DNA of 22,339 nt from Alistipes sp. UBA943 (GTDB taxonomy: Bacteria > Bacteroidota > Bacteroidia > Bacteroidales > Rikenellaceae). Positions within the stretch are counted from its first letter, which is position 1. Every line of letters begins with the position of its first letter. The DNA lies in NCBI GenBank assembly GCA_002293345.1, contig DBDB01000046.1, positions 1 through 22,339 on the forward strand, written 5' to 3'. Positions 15,052 to 22,339 of this stretch are shown in pieces. The notes below the pieces were generated by a model that saw nothing but the letters and a program-made list of their open reading frames with translations, had not been told where the DNA came from and did not search any database. Position numbers and translations under genes: made by a program.

Positions 15052-17631
15052 TCAAAAAAGCGTCGGTTCGGATTCTTGTTCTTCGTCGGGAAGCGGCTCG
15101 GAGCCAGCGATGGGCTGCACGTCCTTTCGCAGCTCTTCGCGTGCGGGGGCTTCGAGCTGCGGCCCCTCTGGGGCCGAAAAATCTTGTTCTTCCAAATCGC
15201 CTTCTGCAAGAGGTGTCACGAACTCAACCCCTTTCACGGCGTGTGTCGACAGGCGTTTACCCTTAGCCGTGACGCCCTTCACGCCAATAAACTCATCCAC
15301 ATCGAGCGTCTCCTCCGGGCGCATCCCTTCAAATGTCAAAGTCAATGTCGAACCCTCCGTCTCGTGTAGTGCCACCAACCGGTCGCCGCCGTCCAGTAAC
15401 TCCTGCACCTTCGCCGTCGGACGCAACTGAAAGCGTTTCATGTACCAATAGCCCGAATCCGCAGCCACGTATACCAATGCGAATACCGTCTCAGGGTCGT
15501 ATTTCGAGAGGCGTACCGTGTCGTCCGGGAAGTGCTGCATCACGTCGTAACCCGTCGTGTAGTACCCCTTCGCACCCCATACCACGATTTTGTCGTCACC
15601 CGAAAATTCACCCAACAGCACCCCGCGTCCGTCCGTGTTCAGTTTCCGGACGTCCTCGTCGTACCAGACCTTCTGGCCGCCCAGGGTCGACGCACCGCGC
15701 TCCTTCACCTGGATCTTGTGAATCCCATACCTCGAAAACAGGTTACCCTGGCTCTGGCGTCCCTTGATCGCCACGGTCGAAAAATCCAAATCCGTGATCA
15801 CCTTCTTCAACCGGGGACGCGGCTTGAAGTACACCTTCAACACCTCCGCCTCACCGTTCGGGTTCACCGACATGTACAACACCTCGCTGCCCGAGGTGCC
15901 TTTCGTGATCGTATACTCTTTGTCGCGTGTGATGCCCTTGATCGCACAACGTTTCATCAGCAACGGACCCGTCTTGCCGTCGCGATACAACACGTTGTAG
16001 ATCGTCCGTTCGTCGTTGCGCTTGAATACGCCGATATACAGAATCCCCTTGTCGAAAAATGCCTTGTCGCTCACCTTCGTGATCACGTAACGGCCATCCT
16101 TCGTGAAGACAATCACATCGTCAATGTCCGAACATTCGCACACGAACTCGCTATCCTTCATCGACTTGCCGATACCGAAGAATCCCTCCGCACGATCCAC
16201 ATACAGCTTCGCGTTCGCCACCACCACCTTCGCCGCCTCGATCGAATCGAATTCGCGCAACTCCGTCCGCCGCTGCTTATCCGTACCGTAACGCTCGCGG
16301 ATCCGTTCGTACCACGCCACAGCGTACTCCGTCAGGTGCGTCAAATGGTGGTTCGTCTGGCGTTGCTCCTCCTCGATCTTCTTGATCTCGTTGTCTGCAC
16401 GGTCCGCATCGAAACGCGAAATGCGGATGAACTTCAACTCCGTCAGGCGCTGGATGTCATCCTCCGTAACCGGCCTCCGTAAGTTTGTCGTGAACGGTGT
16501 CAATCCCTTGCCGACCGCACGGTACGCCTCCTCACGGGTCTTTTTACCCTCGATGAGCTGGTACAGCTTATTCTCGATGAAGATACGTTCCAACGACGCT
16601 GCATGCCACGCCTCGTCCAGTTCGCCCAGGCGGATCTCCAACTCCAACTTCAACAACCCTTTCGTATAATCCACACTCCGCCTCAAGATATCGCTCACAC
16701 CCAGGAAGTTCGGTTTCTCGCTCTCGATCACGCACGCATTCGGCGATATCGACACCTCGCAATCCGTGAATGCGTACAGCGCGTCGATCGTCTTGTCCGT
16801 AGACTCGTCCGGCGATACCTGGATCACGATCTCCACACGGTCCGACGTGTTGTCGTCCACCTTCTTGATCTTGATCTTGCCGCGCTCGTTCGCCTTGATG
16901 ATGCTCTCCTTGATCGACTCCGTCGTGGTCGTGTAGGGTATCTCGGTGATCGAAAGCGTGCGTTTGTCCACCTTGGAAATCCTCGCACGTACCTTCACCG
17001 CACCGCCACGCAATCCATCGTTATACCGGCTGGCGTCCATCAGTCCGCCCGTCGGGAAGTCGGGAAGCAACTGAAAATCGCGTCCCTGTAAGTGTGCCAC
17101 CGCTGCCGAGATCAACTCGTTGAAGTTATGCGGCAGGATCTTCGAGGCCAATCCCACAGCGATACCGTCACTCCCCTGCGCCAACAGCAGCGGGAATTTC
17201 ACCGGTAGCGTCACCGGTTCGTCGTTGCGCCCGTCGTACGAACGCATCCACTCCGTGGTCTTCTTGTTGAACACCACCTCCAACGCGAATTTCGACAGGC
17301 GTGCCTCGATGTAACGTGCCGCGGCAGCGTCGTCGCCCGTCAATACGTTACCCCAGTTGCCCTGGCAGTCCACCAACAGATCCTTCTGGCCCAACTGCAC
17401 CAGTGCATCCTTGATCGACGCGTCGCCGTGGGGATGGTACTGCATCGTCTGGCCCACCAGATTGGCCACCTTGTTGTAGCGTCCGTCGTCGACACCCTTC
17501 ATCGCGTGCAAAATGCGACGTTGTACCGGTTTCAGACCATCCTCTATGTGCGGTACGGCGCGTTCCAGGATCACGTACGAGGCGTAATCCAGAAACCAGT
17601 CGCGGTACATGCCCGTTAATTTTTCAACCAT
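15052..17631 (-). CDS. DNA topoisomerase IV subunit A (ParC)
   Basis: Cleavage subunit of topoisomerase IV, which decatenates daughter chromosomes with ParE. The 859-aa product begins MVEKLTGMYRDWFLDYASYV and contains RAVPHIEDGLKPVQRRIL, YHPHGDASIKDALVQLGQKD (residues 65-84), GQGNWG-like CQGNWGNVLTGD and the catalytic Tyr107 in AAAARYIEARL. It lacks a GyrA box. Ala71 occupies the place of E. coli Ser80, which from memory is usual in Bacteroidota ParC. The tail is long and acidic (EEQESEPTLF end). The ATG at 17631 is chosen; the open frame continues 85 codons upstream, but that part is low-complexity intergenic sequence with no family similarity. aroK follows by 5 bp. No TAnnTTTG box is seen upstream. 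Confidence 0.96.
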   Translation of the reverse strand: MVEKLTGMYRDWFLDYASYVILERAVPHIEDGLKPVQRRILHAMKGVDDGRYNKVANLVGQTMQYHPHGDASIKDALVQLGQKDLLVDCQGNWGNVLTGDDAAAARYIEARLSKFALEVVFNKKTTEWMRSYDGRNDEPVTLPVKFPLLLAQGSDGIAVGLASKILPHNFNELISAAVAHLQGRDFQLLPDFPTGGLMDASRYNDGLRGGAVKVRARISKVDKRTLSITEIPYTTTTESIKESIIKANERGKIKIKKVDDNTSDRVEIVIQVSPDESTDKTIDALYAFTDCEVSISPNACVIESEKPNFLGVSDILRRSVDYTKGLLKLELEIRLGELDEAWHAASLERIFIENKLYQLIEGKKTREEAYRAVGKGLTPFTTNLRRPVTEDDIQRLTELKFIRISRFDADRADNEIKKIEEEQRQTNHHLTHLTEYAVAWYERIRERYGTDKQRRTELREFDSIEAAKVVVANAKLYVDRAEGFFGIGKSMKDSEFVCECSDIDDVIVFTKDGRYVITKVSDKAFFDKGILYIGVFKRNDERTIYNVLYRDGKTGPLLMKRCAIKGITRDKEYTITKGTSGSEVLYMSVNPNGEAEVLKVYFKPRPRLKKVITDLDFSTVAIKGRQSQGNLFSRYGIHKIQVKERGASTLGGQKVWYDEDVRKLNTDGRGVLLGEFSGDDKIVVWGAKGYYTTGYDVMQHFPDDTVRLSKYDPETVFALVYVAADSGYWYMKRFQLRPTAKVQELLDGGDRLVALHETEGSTLTLTFEGMRPEETLDVDEFIGVKGVTAKGKRLSTHAVKGVEFVTPLAEGDLEEQDFSAPEGPQLEAPAREELRKDVQPIAGSEPLPDEEQESEPTLF

Positions 17632-17665
17632 ATTCTTATATTTTCCCCACCCCCTGCCCCTCCCC

Positions 17666-17982
17666 AAGGAGTGCCGCGCTTCGCGCGGACTTTTTCTTTC
17701 AACCTTTTGATGGCAAAAGGTTGAGCCAAAACCACCCCGATGTGAAAATTGTCGGTGTCGCCCTCTTGCCCTCACTGAACGGACCGCCTGAATGTGTTTG
17801 TTTTCAAAGGTGCTACTTCCGTTCCGGGCGTTCCGGCTGCGAGAACGACCAAACCCCGAAATTTTCACGGCGGGGATTGGCGCCATGCGGGCGTAAAGCG
17901 GTATTTTCTGTTTTTTTTACGCGCTTCGCGCCTGATTTTTAATTTTGCATTTTAAATTTTTAATAGCCGCCTTTCGCGGCGG
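17666..17982. repeat. Hairpin-rich intergenic element between parE and parC (copy 4)
   Basis: The 361 bp between the parE stop and the parC start hold no gene. Perfect short hairpins are CCGCGC-TTC-GCGCGG at 17674-17688 (same core as the hairpin at 181-197), GCGC-TTC-GCGC at 17921-17931 and GCCGC-CTTTC-GCGGC at 17966-17980. A longer imperfect inverted repeat is anchored by GTGAAAATT (17742-17750) and AATTTTCAC (17860-17868), with matching C- and G-rich flanks, enclosing about 110 bp. AACCTTTT/AAAAGGTT at 17701-17722 forms another stem. Nothing resembling a promoter for parC was found. Confidence 0.55.
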
Positions 17983-17992
17983 CGCCCTCCCC

Positions 17993-19825
17993 CTAATCTG
18001 CTACAATATCTTCCTCAATTTTGAGGTTCTCTATAATAAACCCCTGCCTTTCCGGCGTATTCTTGCCCATGTAGAACGACAGCATCTCGTGGATCGGATC
18101 GTCCTTCGTGATGTCCACCCTGTCCAGACGAATTTCGTCGCCAATAAAGCCCTTGAACTCGTCCGGCGAGATCTCACCCAAGCCTTTGAATCGCGTGATC
18201 TCGGCGTTCGAGCCAATCGTGTCCAATGCCTTGACGCGCTCGTCCTCCGAGTAGCAGTAAAACGTCTGCTGCTTGTTGCGCACCCTGAAAAGCGGCGTCT
18301 GCAACACATACAAATGTCCTCCGCGGATCACGTCCGGGAAGAATTGCAGGAAGAAAGTCATCAGCAACAGGCGTATGTGCATCCCGTCCACGTCGGCATC
18401 CGTCGCGATCACCACCTTGTTGTACCTCAAGTTATCGACTCCCTCCTCGATGTTCAGCGCCGCCTGCAACAAGTTGAACTCCTCGTTCTCGTACACAATC
18501 TTTTTCGTCAGGCCGTAACAGTTCAACGGCTTGCCGCGCAGTGAAAATACCGCCTGCGTGCGCACGTCGCGACTCTTCGTGATGGATCCCGAGGCGGAGT
18601 TTCCCTCCGTGATGAAGATCATCGAAGACTCCGCCAGATCGCTCTTGTCCGCCAAATGGACCTTGCAGTCACGTAACTTTTTGTTGTTCAACGACACCTT
18701 CTTCGCCGTTTCGCGGGCCTTTTTCTGCACGCCCTGGATCTCTTTGCGTTCGCGCTCGTTGGCGATGATCTTCTGTTGCAACGTCTGCGCCGCCTCGGAG
18801 TGTTTGTGCAGGTAGTTATCCAGCTGCTGTCCCACGAAATCAACGATGAAGTTCCTCAGGCTCACCCCCGGCTCGATCTCCTTCGAGCCCAACTTGATCT
18901 TCGTCTGCGACTCGAATACCGGATCCGTTACGCGTACCGAAATCGCCGCGATAATAGATCCGCGAATGTCCGCCGGGTCGTAATCCTTGCGGTAAAACTC
19001 CTTGATCGTCTTCGCGATCGCCTCGCGGAATGCCGCCTGGTGCGTGCCGCCCTGCGACGTGTACTGTCCGTTCACGAACGAGAAATAGCTCTCGCCGTAA
19101 CCCGTGCCGTGCGTCAGTGCGATCTCGATGTCCGTGCCCGAAAGGTGGATCGGCTCGTAGAGAGGCTCCTCGCCCAAGTGCTCGTTCAAGAGATCCAGCA
19201 AACCGTTCTTCGATTCGTATGGCTCGCCATTCAACACGAACGTCAGCCCCGTGTTCAGGTACGTGTAGTTGCGTACCATCCGCTCGACGTACTCCAAATT
19301 GTACGCGTATTCGCCGAAAACCTCGCGATCGACCCTAAACCGGATCGTCGTGCCGTTCTTCTCGCGCACGCCGGACTCCCAGTCGTCACCTTGCTGCAAC
19401 CCCTGCGAAAAAGTCACCGTACGTGCCTCGCCATTCCTCACGGAACGTGCCGTGAAGTCGCTCGAAAGCATGTTCACCGCCTTCACACCCACGCCGTTCA
19501 GGCCCACCGTCTTCTTGAACGCCTCGCCGCCGTACTTACCGCCCGTGTTCATCTCGCTCACCGCGGCAGCCAACGATTTCAACGGAATGCCGCGCCCGTA
19601 GTCGCGTACCGCCACCACATCATCCTCGACGCTAATATCTATCTGTTTGCCCGCGCCCATGATAAACTCATCGACCGAGTTGTCAACCACCTCTTTGATC
19701 AACACGTATATTCCGTCGTCCGGCGAGGTGCCGTCGCCCAACTTGCCAATGTACATGCCGGGGCGTAAACGTATGTGCTCACGCGGCGATAGCGTGACGA
19801 TCGAATCGTCGTTATAATTTGTCAT
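17993..19825 (-). CDS. DNA topoisomerase IV subunit B (ParE)
   Basis: ATPase subunit of topoisomerase IV, partner of the ParC encoded just downstream. The 610-aa product has the GHKL ATPase domain with Glu45 and Asn49 in LIKEVVDNSVDEF, GRGIPL and NGVGVKAVNML, then a transducer domain. The TOPRIM domain carries FITEGNSASGSI, LRGKPLNCYG and the metal-binding DADVDGMHIRLLL. It lacks the extra insert found in large proteobacterial GyrB proteins, and its length fits Bacteroidota ParE. The ATG at 19825 overlaps plsC by 14 bp. Being next to parC and not beside gyrA supports ParE over GyrB. Confidence 0.95.
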   Translation of the reverse strand: MTNYNDDSIVTLSPREHIRLRPGMYIGKLGDGTSPDDGIYVLIKEVVDNSVDEFIMGAGKQIDISVEDDVVAVRDYGRGIPLKSLAAAVSEMNTGGKYGGEAFKKTVGLNGVGVKAVNMLSSDFTARSVRNGEARTVTFSQGLQQGDDWESGVREKNGTTIRFRVDREVFGEYAYNLEYVERMVRNYTYLNTGLTFVLNGEPYESKNGLLDLLNEHLGEEPLYEPIHLSGTDIEIALTHGTGYGESYFSFVNGQYTSQGGTHQAAFREAIAKTIKEFYRKDYDPADIRGSIIAAISVRVTDPVFESQTKIKLGSKEIEPGVSLRNFIVDFVGQQLDNYLHKHSEAAQTLQQKIIANERERKEIQGVQKKARETAKKVSLNNKKLRDCKVHLADKSDLAESSMIFITEGNSASGSITKSRDVRTQAVFSLRGKPLNCYGLTKKIVYENEEFNLLQAALNIEEGVDNLRYNKVVIATDADVDGMHIRLLLMTFFLQFFPDVIRGGHLYVLQTPLFRVRNKQQTFYCYSEDERVKALDTIGSNAEITRFKGLGEISPDEFKGFIGDEIRLDRVDITKDDPIHEMLSFYMGKNTPERQGFIIENLKIEEDIVAD

Positions 19826-20501
19826 ATACCTCCTGCATTGCTTCTCTTAACTGTTCCATGTCCGGATTTCGCCGCGGCTTCAACACCTCGACACGCACCC
19901 GGCTGCGCCAATTCACACCGCCTCCCGGCTTCAGAATCCGGTCGCTTCCGCGCACCACCACCGGCAATACCTCCACCCCGGCCATCTCCGCCAAGTCGAA
20001 CGCACCGCGCTTGAAGCGTCCCAATTTATCCGTCTTCGAGCGCGTCCCTTCCGGGAATATCGCAACGCTCACACCACGTCCCAACCACTTCTGGCCGTCC
20101 GTCAACAGCTGTTCCGCCGCCTCGCGGGGCTTGTTCCTGTCGATGCAGATATCCCCGTGCAGCCACAGAAATTGTCCGAAAAAGGGCATCTTGTAGATCT
20201 CACGCTTCGACACCCATCTGAAATTCAGCGGCACATAGTACAGTGCCCCGATATCGAGCATCGCGCGGTGGTTCATCACGATCACGTACGCCTTGTTCCG
20301 ATCCACATGCTCCAGTCCCTTCACCGTGGCTCGCCAACGGGGCGGCGTGGCGAAAAAAAGCATCGTCAGTGCACGTGACAATTCGTGCACCACGCGACGT
20401 CCCTTGTCGAACGGTACCGTCACGACCCATGCCACCCCTGATACCAGCAAAAACACGGTGCACAGCAGGATCGAATAAACATAAAATAGCGCGGAAAACA
20501 T
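19812..20501 (-). CDS. 1-acyl-glycerol-3-phosphate acyltransferase
   Basis: Membrane-bound enzyme that acylates lysophosphatidic acid to phosphatidic acid in phospholipid synthesis. The 229-aa product has an N-terminal hydrophobic segment (FSALFYVYSILLCTVFLLVS), the HX4D catalytic motif in NHRAMLD and the FPEGTRS motif near residue 150, in the normal order and spacing. The ATG at 20501 is chosen because the longer open frame would begin inside the upstream terminator hairpin. Its -7 box ends only about 7 bp before this ATG, suggesting a leaderless or nearly leaderless message. It overlaps parE by 14 bp. Confidence 0.9.
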   Translation of the reverse strand: MFSALFYVYSILLCTVFLLVSGVAWVVTVPFDKGRRVVHELSRALTMLFFATPPRWRATVKGLEHVDRNKAYVIVMNHRAMLDIGALYYVPLNFRWVSKREIYKMPFFGQFLWLHGDICIDRNKPREAAEQLLTDGQKWLGRGVSVAIFPEGTRSKTDKLGRFKRGAFDLAEMAGVEVLPVVVRGSDRILKPGGGVNWRSRVRVEVLKPRRNPDMEQLREAMQEVYDKL

Positions 20502-20507
20502 ATCTCG

Positions 20508-20515
20508 CAAAAGTA
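20508..20515 (-). promoter_or_regulatory. plsC-parE -7 promoter box
   Basis: TACTTTTG on the minus strand is a perfect TAnnTTTG box, only 6 bp before the plsC ATG. The region where a -33 element should lie is occupied by the lemA terminator hairpin, and no TTTG is seen there. Confidence 0.45.
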
Positions 20516-20517
20516 AT

Positions 20518-20547
20518 AAAAAAATCCCGCATGTGCGGGATTTTTTT
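20518..20547 (-). terminator. Terminator of lemA
   Basis: Perfect palindrome: AAAAAAATCCCGC on one side and GCGGGATTTTTTT on the other around a 4-nt centre, ending in seven T on either strand. It lies 16 bp after the lemA stop codon. It is symmetric and could stop transcription both ways, but no plus-strand gene approaches it. Confidence 0.85.
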
Positions 20548-20563
20548 ATTAACATTTCAGCGT

Positions 20564-21148
20564 TTAAAATTGTACCGCGGGAGCTGCTTGGGCGGTTTCG
20601 TCAGCGACGAAGTAGGGTTTCTGCTTGAATCCGAACATCTTCGCCACCACGTTGGCAGGGAAACGACGTGTCAACTTATTGAAGTTCTGGGTCGTCTCGT
20701 TGAAGTTCTTGCGGGCCACAGCGATGCGGTTCTCCGTGCCCTCCAACTGCGATTGCAACTCCAAAAAGTTCTGGTTCGCCTTCAACTCGGGGTATGCCTC
20801 CGCGACAGCCAAAAGACGTCCCAAAGCACCCGACACCTGTTGCTGTGACACCTGGAACTCCTCCAAATTCTCGGGAGTCAGGTCCGCCGCCGTCAGGTTG
20901 ATCGACGTGGCACGGCTGCGTGCCGCCGTTACGGCCGCGAACGTCTCACTCTCGTGCTCCGCGTAGCCCTTCACCGTGTTCACCAGGTTGGGGATGAGAT
21001 CCGCACGACGCTGATACTGTGTCTGTACATCGGCCCACGAAGCACTCACCGCCTCCTCGCCCGATACCATCTTGTTGTACGACGTGCAGGCACCGAATCC
21101 GAACAGCACCACTGCCACCAGTAAAATTACCCAAATAAACCGCTTCAT
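20564..21148 (-). CDS. LemA family protein
   Basis: LemA family membrane-anchored protein of 194 aa; no biochemical activity is established for the family. Residues 1-20 form a hydrophobic segment that ends GFGACTSYNKMV, where Cys could be lipidated. The rest is the helical LemA core, with SWADVQTQYQRRADLIPNLV and TVKGYAEHESETFAAVTAAR, followed by LLAVAEAYPELKANQNFLEL. The ATG at 21148 is preferred over an in-frame TTG three codons earlier. It sits downstream of a TPM-domain gene on the same strand, a pairing that is widespread in bacteria, and a terminator follows. Confidence 0.93.
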   Translation of the reverse strand: MKRFIWVILLVAVVLFGFGACTSYNKMVSGEEAVSASWADVQTQYQRRADLIPNLVNTVKGYAEHESETFAAVTAARSRATSINLTAADLTPENLEEFQVSQQQVSGALGRLLAVAEAYPELKANQNFLELQSQLEGTENRIAVARKNFNETTQNFNKLTRRFPANVVAKMFGFKQKPYFVADETAQAAPAVQF

Positions 21149-21198
21149 AGTTTTCAATATTTTTTAGTTTGTATTCTTTGAATCATGTCAAAATGTGG

Positions 21199-21355
21199 GA
21201 TTTTGCGTTTTTCGCGGAGGGGTTTTTGCCGCAACGAAGCGATGAGGGAGGACGTACACGAAGTACGTAACATCAACGCTGCAACGTTTGGCAGAAACAC
21301 TCCGCTGTCCTTTCCTAAAAGCATCGTTACGATGCCCTGCGAAAAACGCAAAATC
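21199..21355. repeat. Nested inverted repeat between TPM gene and lemA
   Basis: 17-bp perfect arms GATTTTGCGTTTTTCGC (21199-21215) and its reverse complement (21339-21355) enclose a second imperfect pair (GCGGAG...TTTTTGCC near 21214-21232, against GGCAGAAACACTCCGC near 21290-21305) and small hairpins ACGTAC/GTACGT (21252-21268) and GCATCG-TTA-CGATGC (21321-21335). The right arm overlaps the TPM stop codon (21354-21356) by two bases. In layout it resembles the other intergenic elements of the window. Confidence 0.75.
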
Positions 21356-22130
21356 ACCATTTTCCACCGGCGCCACCACCACCAAAACCACCACCACGTG
21401 AACCGCCGCCAAACCCGCCGCCACGGCCACTCATCAGCATGCCGCCCAACATACCGGCCAGGAATCCGCCCATGCCGCTGTGACCTCCACCTCCATTACG
21501 ACGCTTGCGGATGAACAACCAGACGCGGAGTAACACGAGGCCGATAAGGATCAAGGCCGTCCATATCAGGCGCTTGTCCTGTGACAACAAATTGGCGAAC
21601 GGATTGCCCGTATTACTCAAATCCAACTCGCTGCCGCTCAGCAGTTCATTTATAGCCGTCATGCCGGCCAACAGTCCAGCTCCATAGTCGCCCGTGCGGA
21701 ACTCAGGAATCATATAACGTTCGATAATCCGGCGGCACAGCGCGTCCGTCAGTACACCTTCCAAACCGTAACCCGTGACGATACGCACCTCGCGCCGATC
21801 CGTCACCAAGAGGATTCCCAGACCGTTGTCACGTTTCTCCCTGCCCACGCCCCACTTCGAGAAGAGGTTGTACGCGAAAGTGAAGACATCGTCGCCCTCG
21901 ATCTCGTTCACCACCACAATGGCAGGTTGTGCCAATGCGCGGCGGCGCAGCGACGCACAAAGCGTGTCGAGTCGATAGACTGCCTCACGCGACAGCACAC
22001 CATCGGGATTGGACGTGTAGCGGCGGCTGTCCTGCAACTGCACGTTCGGAATGTCGGTCAGCGTATGCGGTTTAGCGGTCGCACCGAGGAACGACAGCAC
22101 GAAAATCACAACAAAAAGTAGTTTTTTCAC
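21354..22130 (-). CDS. TPM-domain membrane protein
   Basis: Predicted exported, membrane-anchored protein of 258 aa with a TPM domain (PF04536, named for TLP18.3, Psb32 and MOLO-1). Members are linked to membrane-protein quality control and, in plants, photosystem II repair; activity here is unknown. A signal peptide (VKKLLFVVIFVLSFLGATA) precedes the TPM core: NEIEGDDVFTFAYNLFSKWG, GREKRDNGLGILLVT and RIVTGYGLEGVLTD. One membrane segment follows (LIWTALILIGLVLLRVWLFI), then a glycine-rich tail GGGFGGGSRGGGFGGGGAGG. The start is GTG at 22130, because it opens the signal peptide and a promoter sits just upstream; the frame is open to the window edge but that extension is not family-like. lemA follows. 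Confidence 0.86.
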   Translation of the reverse strand: MKKLLFVVIFVLSFLGATAKPHTLTDIPNVQLQDSRRYTSNPDGVLSREAVYRLDTLCASLRRRALAQPAIVVVNEIEGDDVFTFAYNLFSKWGVGREKRDNGLGILLVTDRREVRIVTGYGLEGVLTDALCRRIIERYMIPEFRTGDYGAGLLAGMTAINELLSGSELDLSNTGNPFANLLSQDKRLIWTALILIGLVLLRVWLFIRKRRNGGGGHSGMGGFLAGMLGGMLMSGRGGGFGGGSRGGGFGGGGAGGKW

Positions 22131-22135
22131 AGCGG

Positions 22136-22168
22136 TAAATATAGTGAATTTTCTATCAAAACAACAAA
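22136..22168 (-). promoter_or_regulatory. TPM-lemA promoter
   Basis: On the minus strand TTTG (22168-22165), a 21-nt spacer and TATATTTA (22143-22136) approximate the Bacteroidota consensus, with one mismatch in the last base of the -7 box. It lies 5 bp from the GTG start, so the leader would be very short. Confidence 0.45.
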
Positions 22169-22178
22169 GAGAGGAAAC

Positions 22179-22339
22179 TGTCCTGCCGGATACCAGATCC
22201 CGAGTCAGCAGAACTTCACCGACCTGGTGGATGCCACCGCCGTGACGGTCAACAACACCAACTTCGTGAAGGTGGATACCAACGGAAGACCCAACGGCAA
22301 CTGGAGTTCCATTGCCGACGGCATCCCTTATAAACAATT
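22179..22339 (+). pseudogene. 5'-truncated FISUMP-domain fragment, runs off the window
   Basis: One plus-strand frame reads CPAGYQIPSQQNFTDLVDAT, then VNNTNFVKVDTNGRPNGNW and SSIADGIPYKQ to the window edge. CPxGxxxPxxxxFxxL is the N-terminal pattern of the FISUMP domain. Upstream in the same frame, back into the TPM gene start, there is no ATG and no signal peptide, so the 5' end is missing. It is divergent from the TPM gene and overlaps its promoter. It may continue beyond the window, so whether the 3' part is intact is unknown. Confidence 0.6.

Noticed and set aside
17632..17886. 85-codon N-terminal extension of parC
   Set aside because: The family match starts at MVEKLTGMYRDW; the extension is translated intergenic repeat sequence.
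20502..20555. Longer start of plsC
   Set aside because: It would lie in the lemA terminator palindrome and adds no family-like residues.
22131..22337. N-terminal extension of the TPM gene to the window edge
   Set aside because: It would bury the signal peptide and pass through the promoter; the same DNA reads as a FISUMP fragment on the other strand.
1..22339. CRISPR array, prophage, insertion sequence or defence operon
   Set aside because: No regularly spaced direct repeats, no integrase, transposase, phage or defence-type genes were found on either strand.

Overview
The window looks like a core chromosomal segment of a member of the Bacteroidota, most likely the order Bacteroidales, with moderately GC-rich coding DNA. 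Three things point there: promoters with the Bacteroidota -7 box TAnnTTTG (nhaD, tRNA-Gln, ffh, gyrA), lineage-typical proteins (a DUF4294 protein, a Bacteroidota-type ParC, a LolA-like protein next to FtsK, FISUMP fragments), and weak or absent Shine-Dalgarno sites. No genus is claimed. There is no rRNA, CRISPR array, prophage or transposase gene.

Left part (1-6770). A hairpin-rich non-coding stretch (1-381) is followed by a Na+/H+ antiporter of the NhaD family on the minus strand. Its promoter interleaves with that of a divergent tRNA-Gln(UUG), which ends in a clear terminator. On the plus strand follow a secreted DUF4294 protein, ffh (SRP GTPase), a 424-bp gene-free interval made of nested inverted repeats, era (ribosome-assembly GTPase) and an overlapping MFS transporter that ends at a strong terminator. 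Just past it lies a C-terminal remnant of a FISUMP-domain surface protein.

Right part (6794-22130). All genes are on the minus strand. In reading order (from high to low coordinate) they are: a TPM-domain membrane protein and LemA; a terminator; plsC and parE (14-bp overlap); a 361-bp palindrome-rich gap; parC, aroK, murI, ftsK and a lolA-like gene, chained by overlaps of 4-19 bp or a 5-bp gap; then gyrA from its own promoter, with a TPR protein 4 bp behind. Three of the four type II topoisomerase subunits (GyrA, ParC, ParE) and the DNA translocase FtsK therefore sit within about 12 kb, with genes for cell-wall precursor (murI), phospholipid (plsC) and lipoprotein trafficking (lolA-like). The grouping suggests coordinated expression of chromosome segregation and envelope growth. 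At the right edge a second, 5'-truncated FISUMP fragment starts beside the TPM promoter and runs out of the window.

Most genes are conserved housekeeping genes. The less ordinary content is a family of hairpin-rich intergenic elements at four places, two FISUMP fragments from opposite halves of the domain, and a glycine at the quinolone-determining Ser83 position of GyrA. I did not find a clear new multi-gene system.
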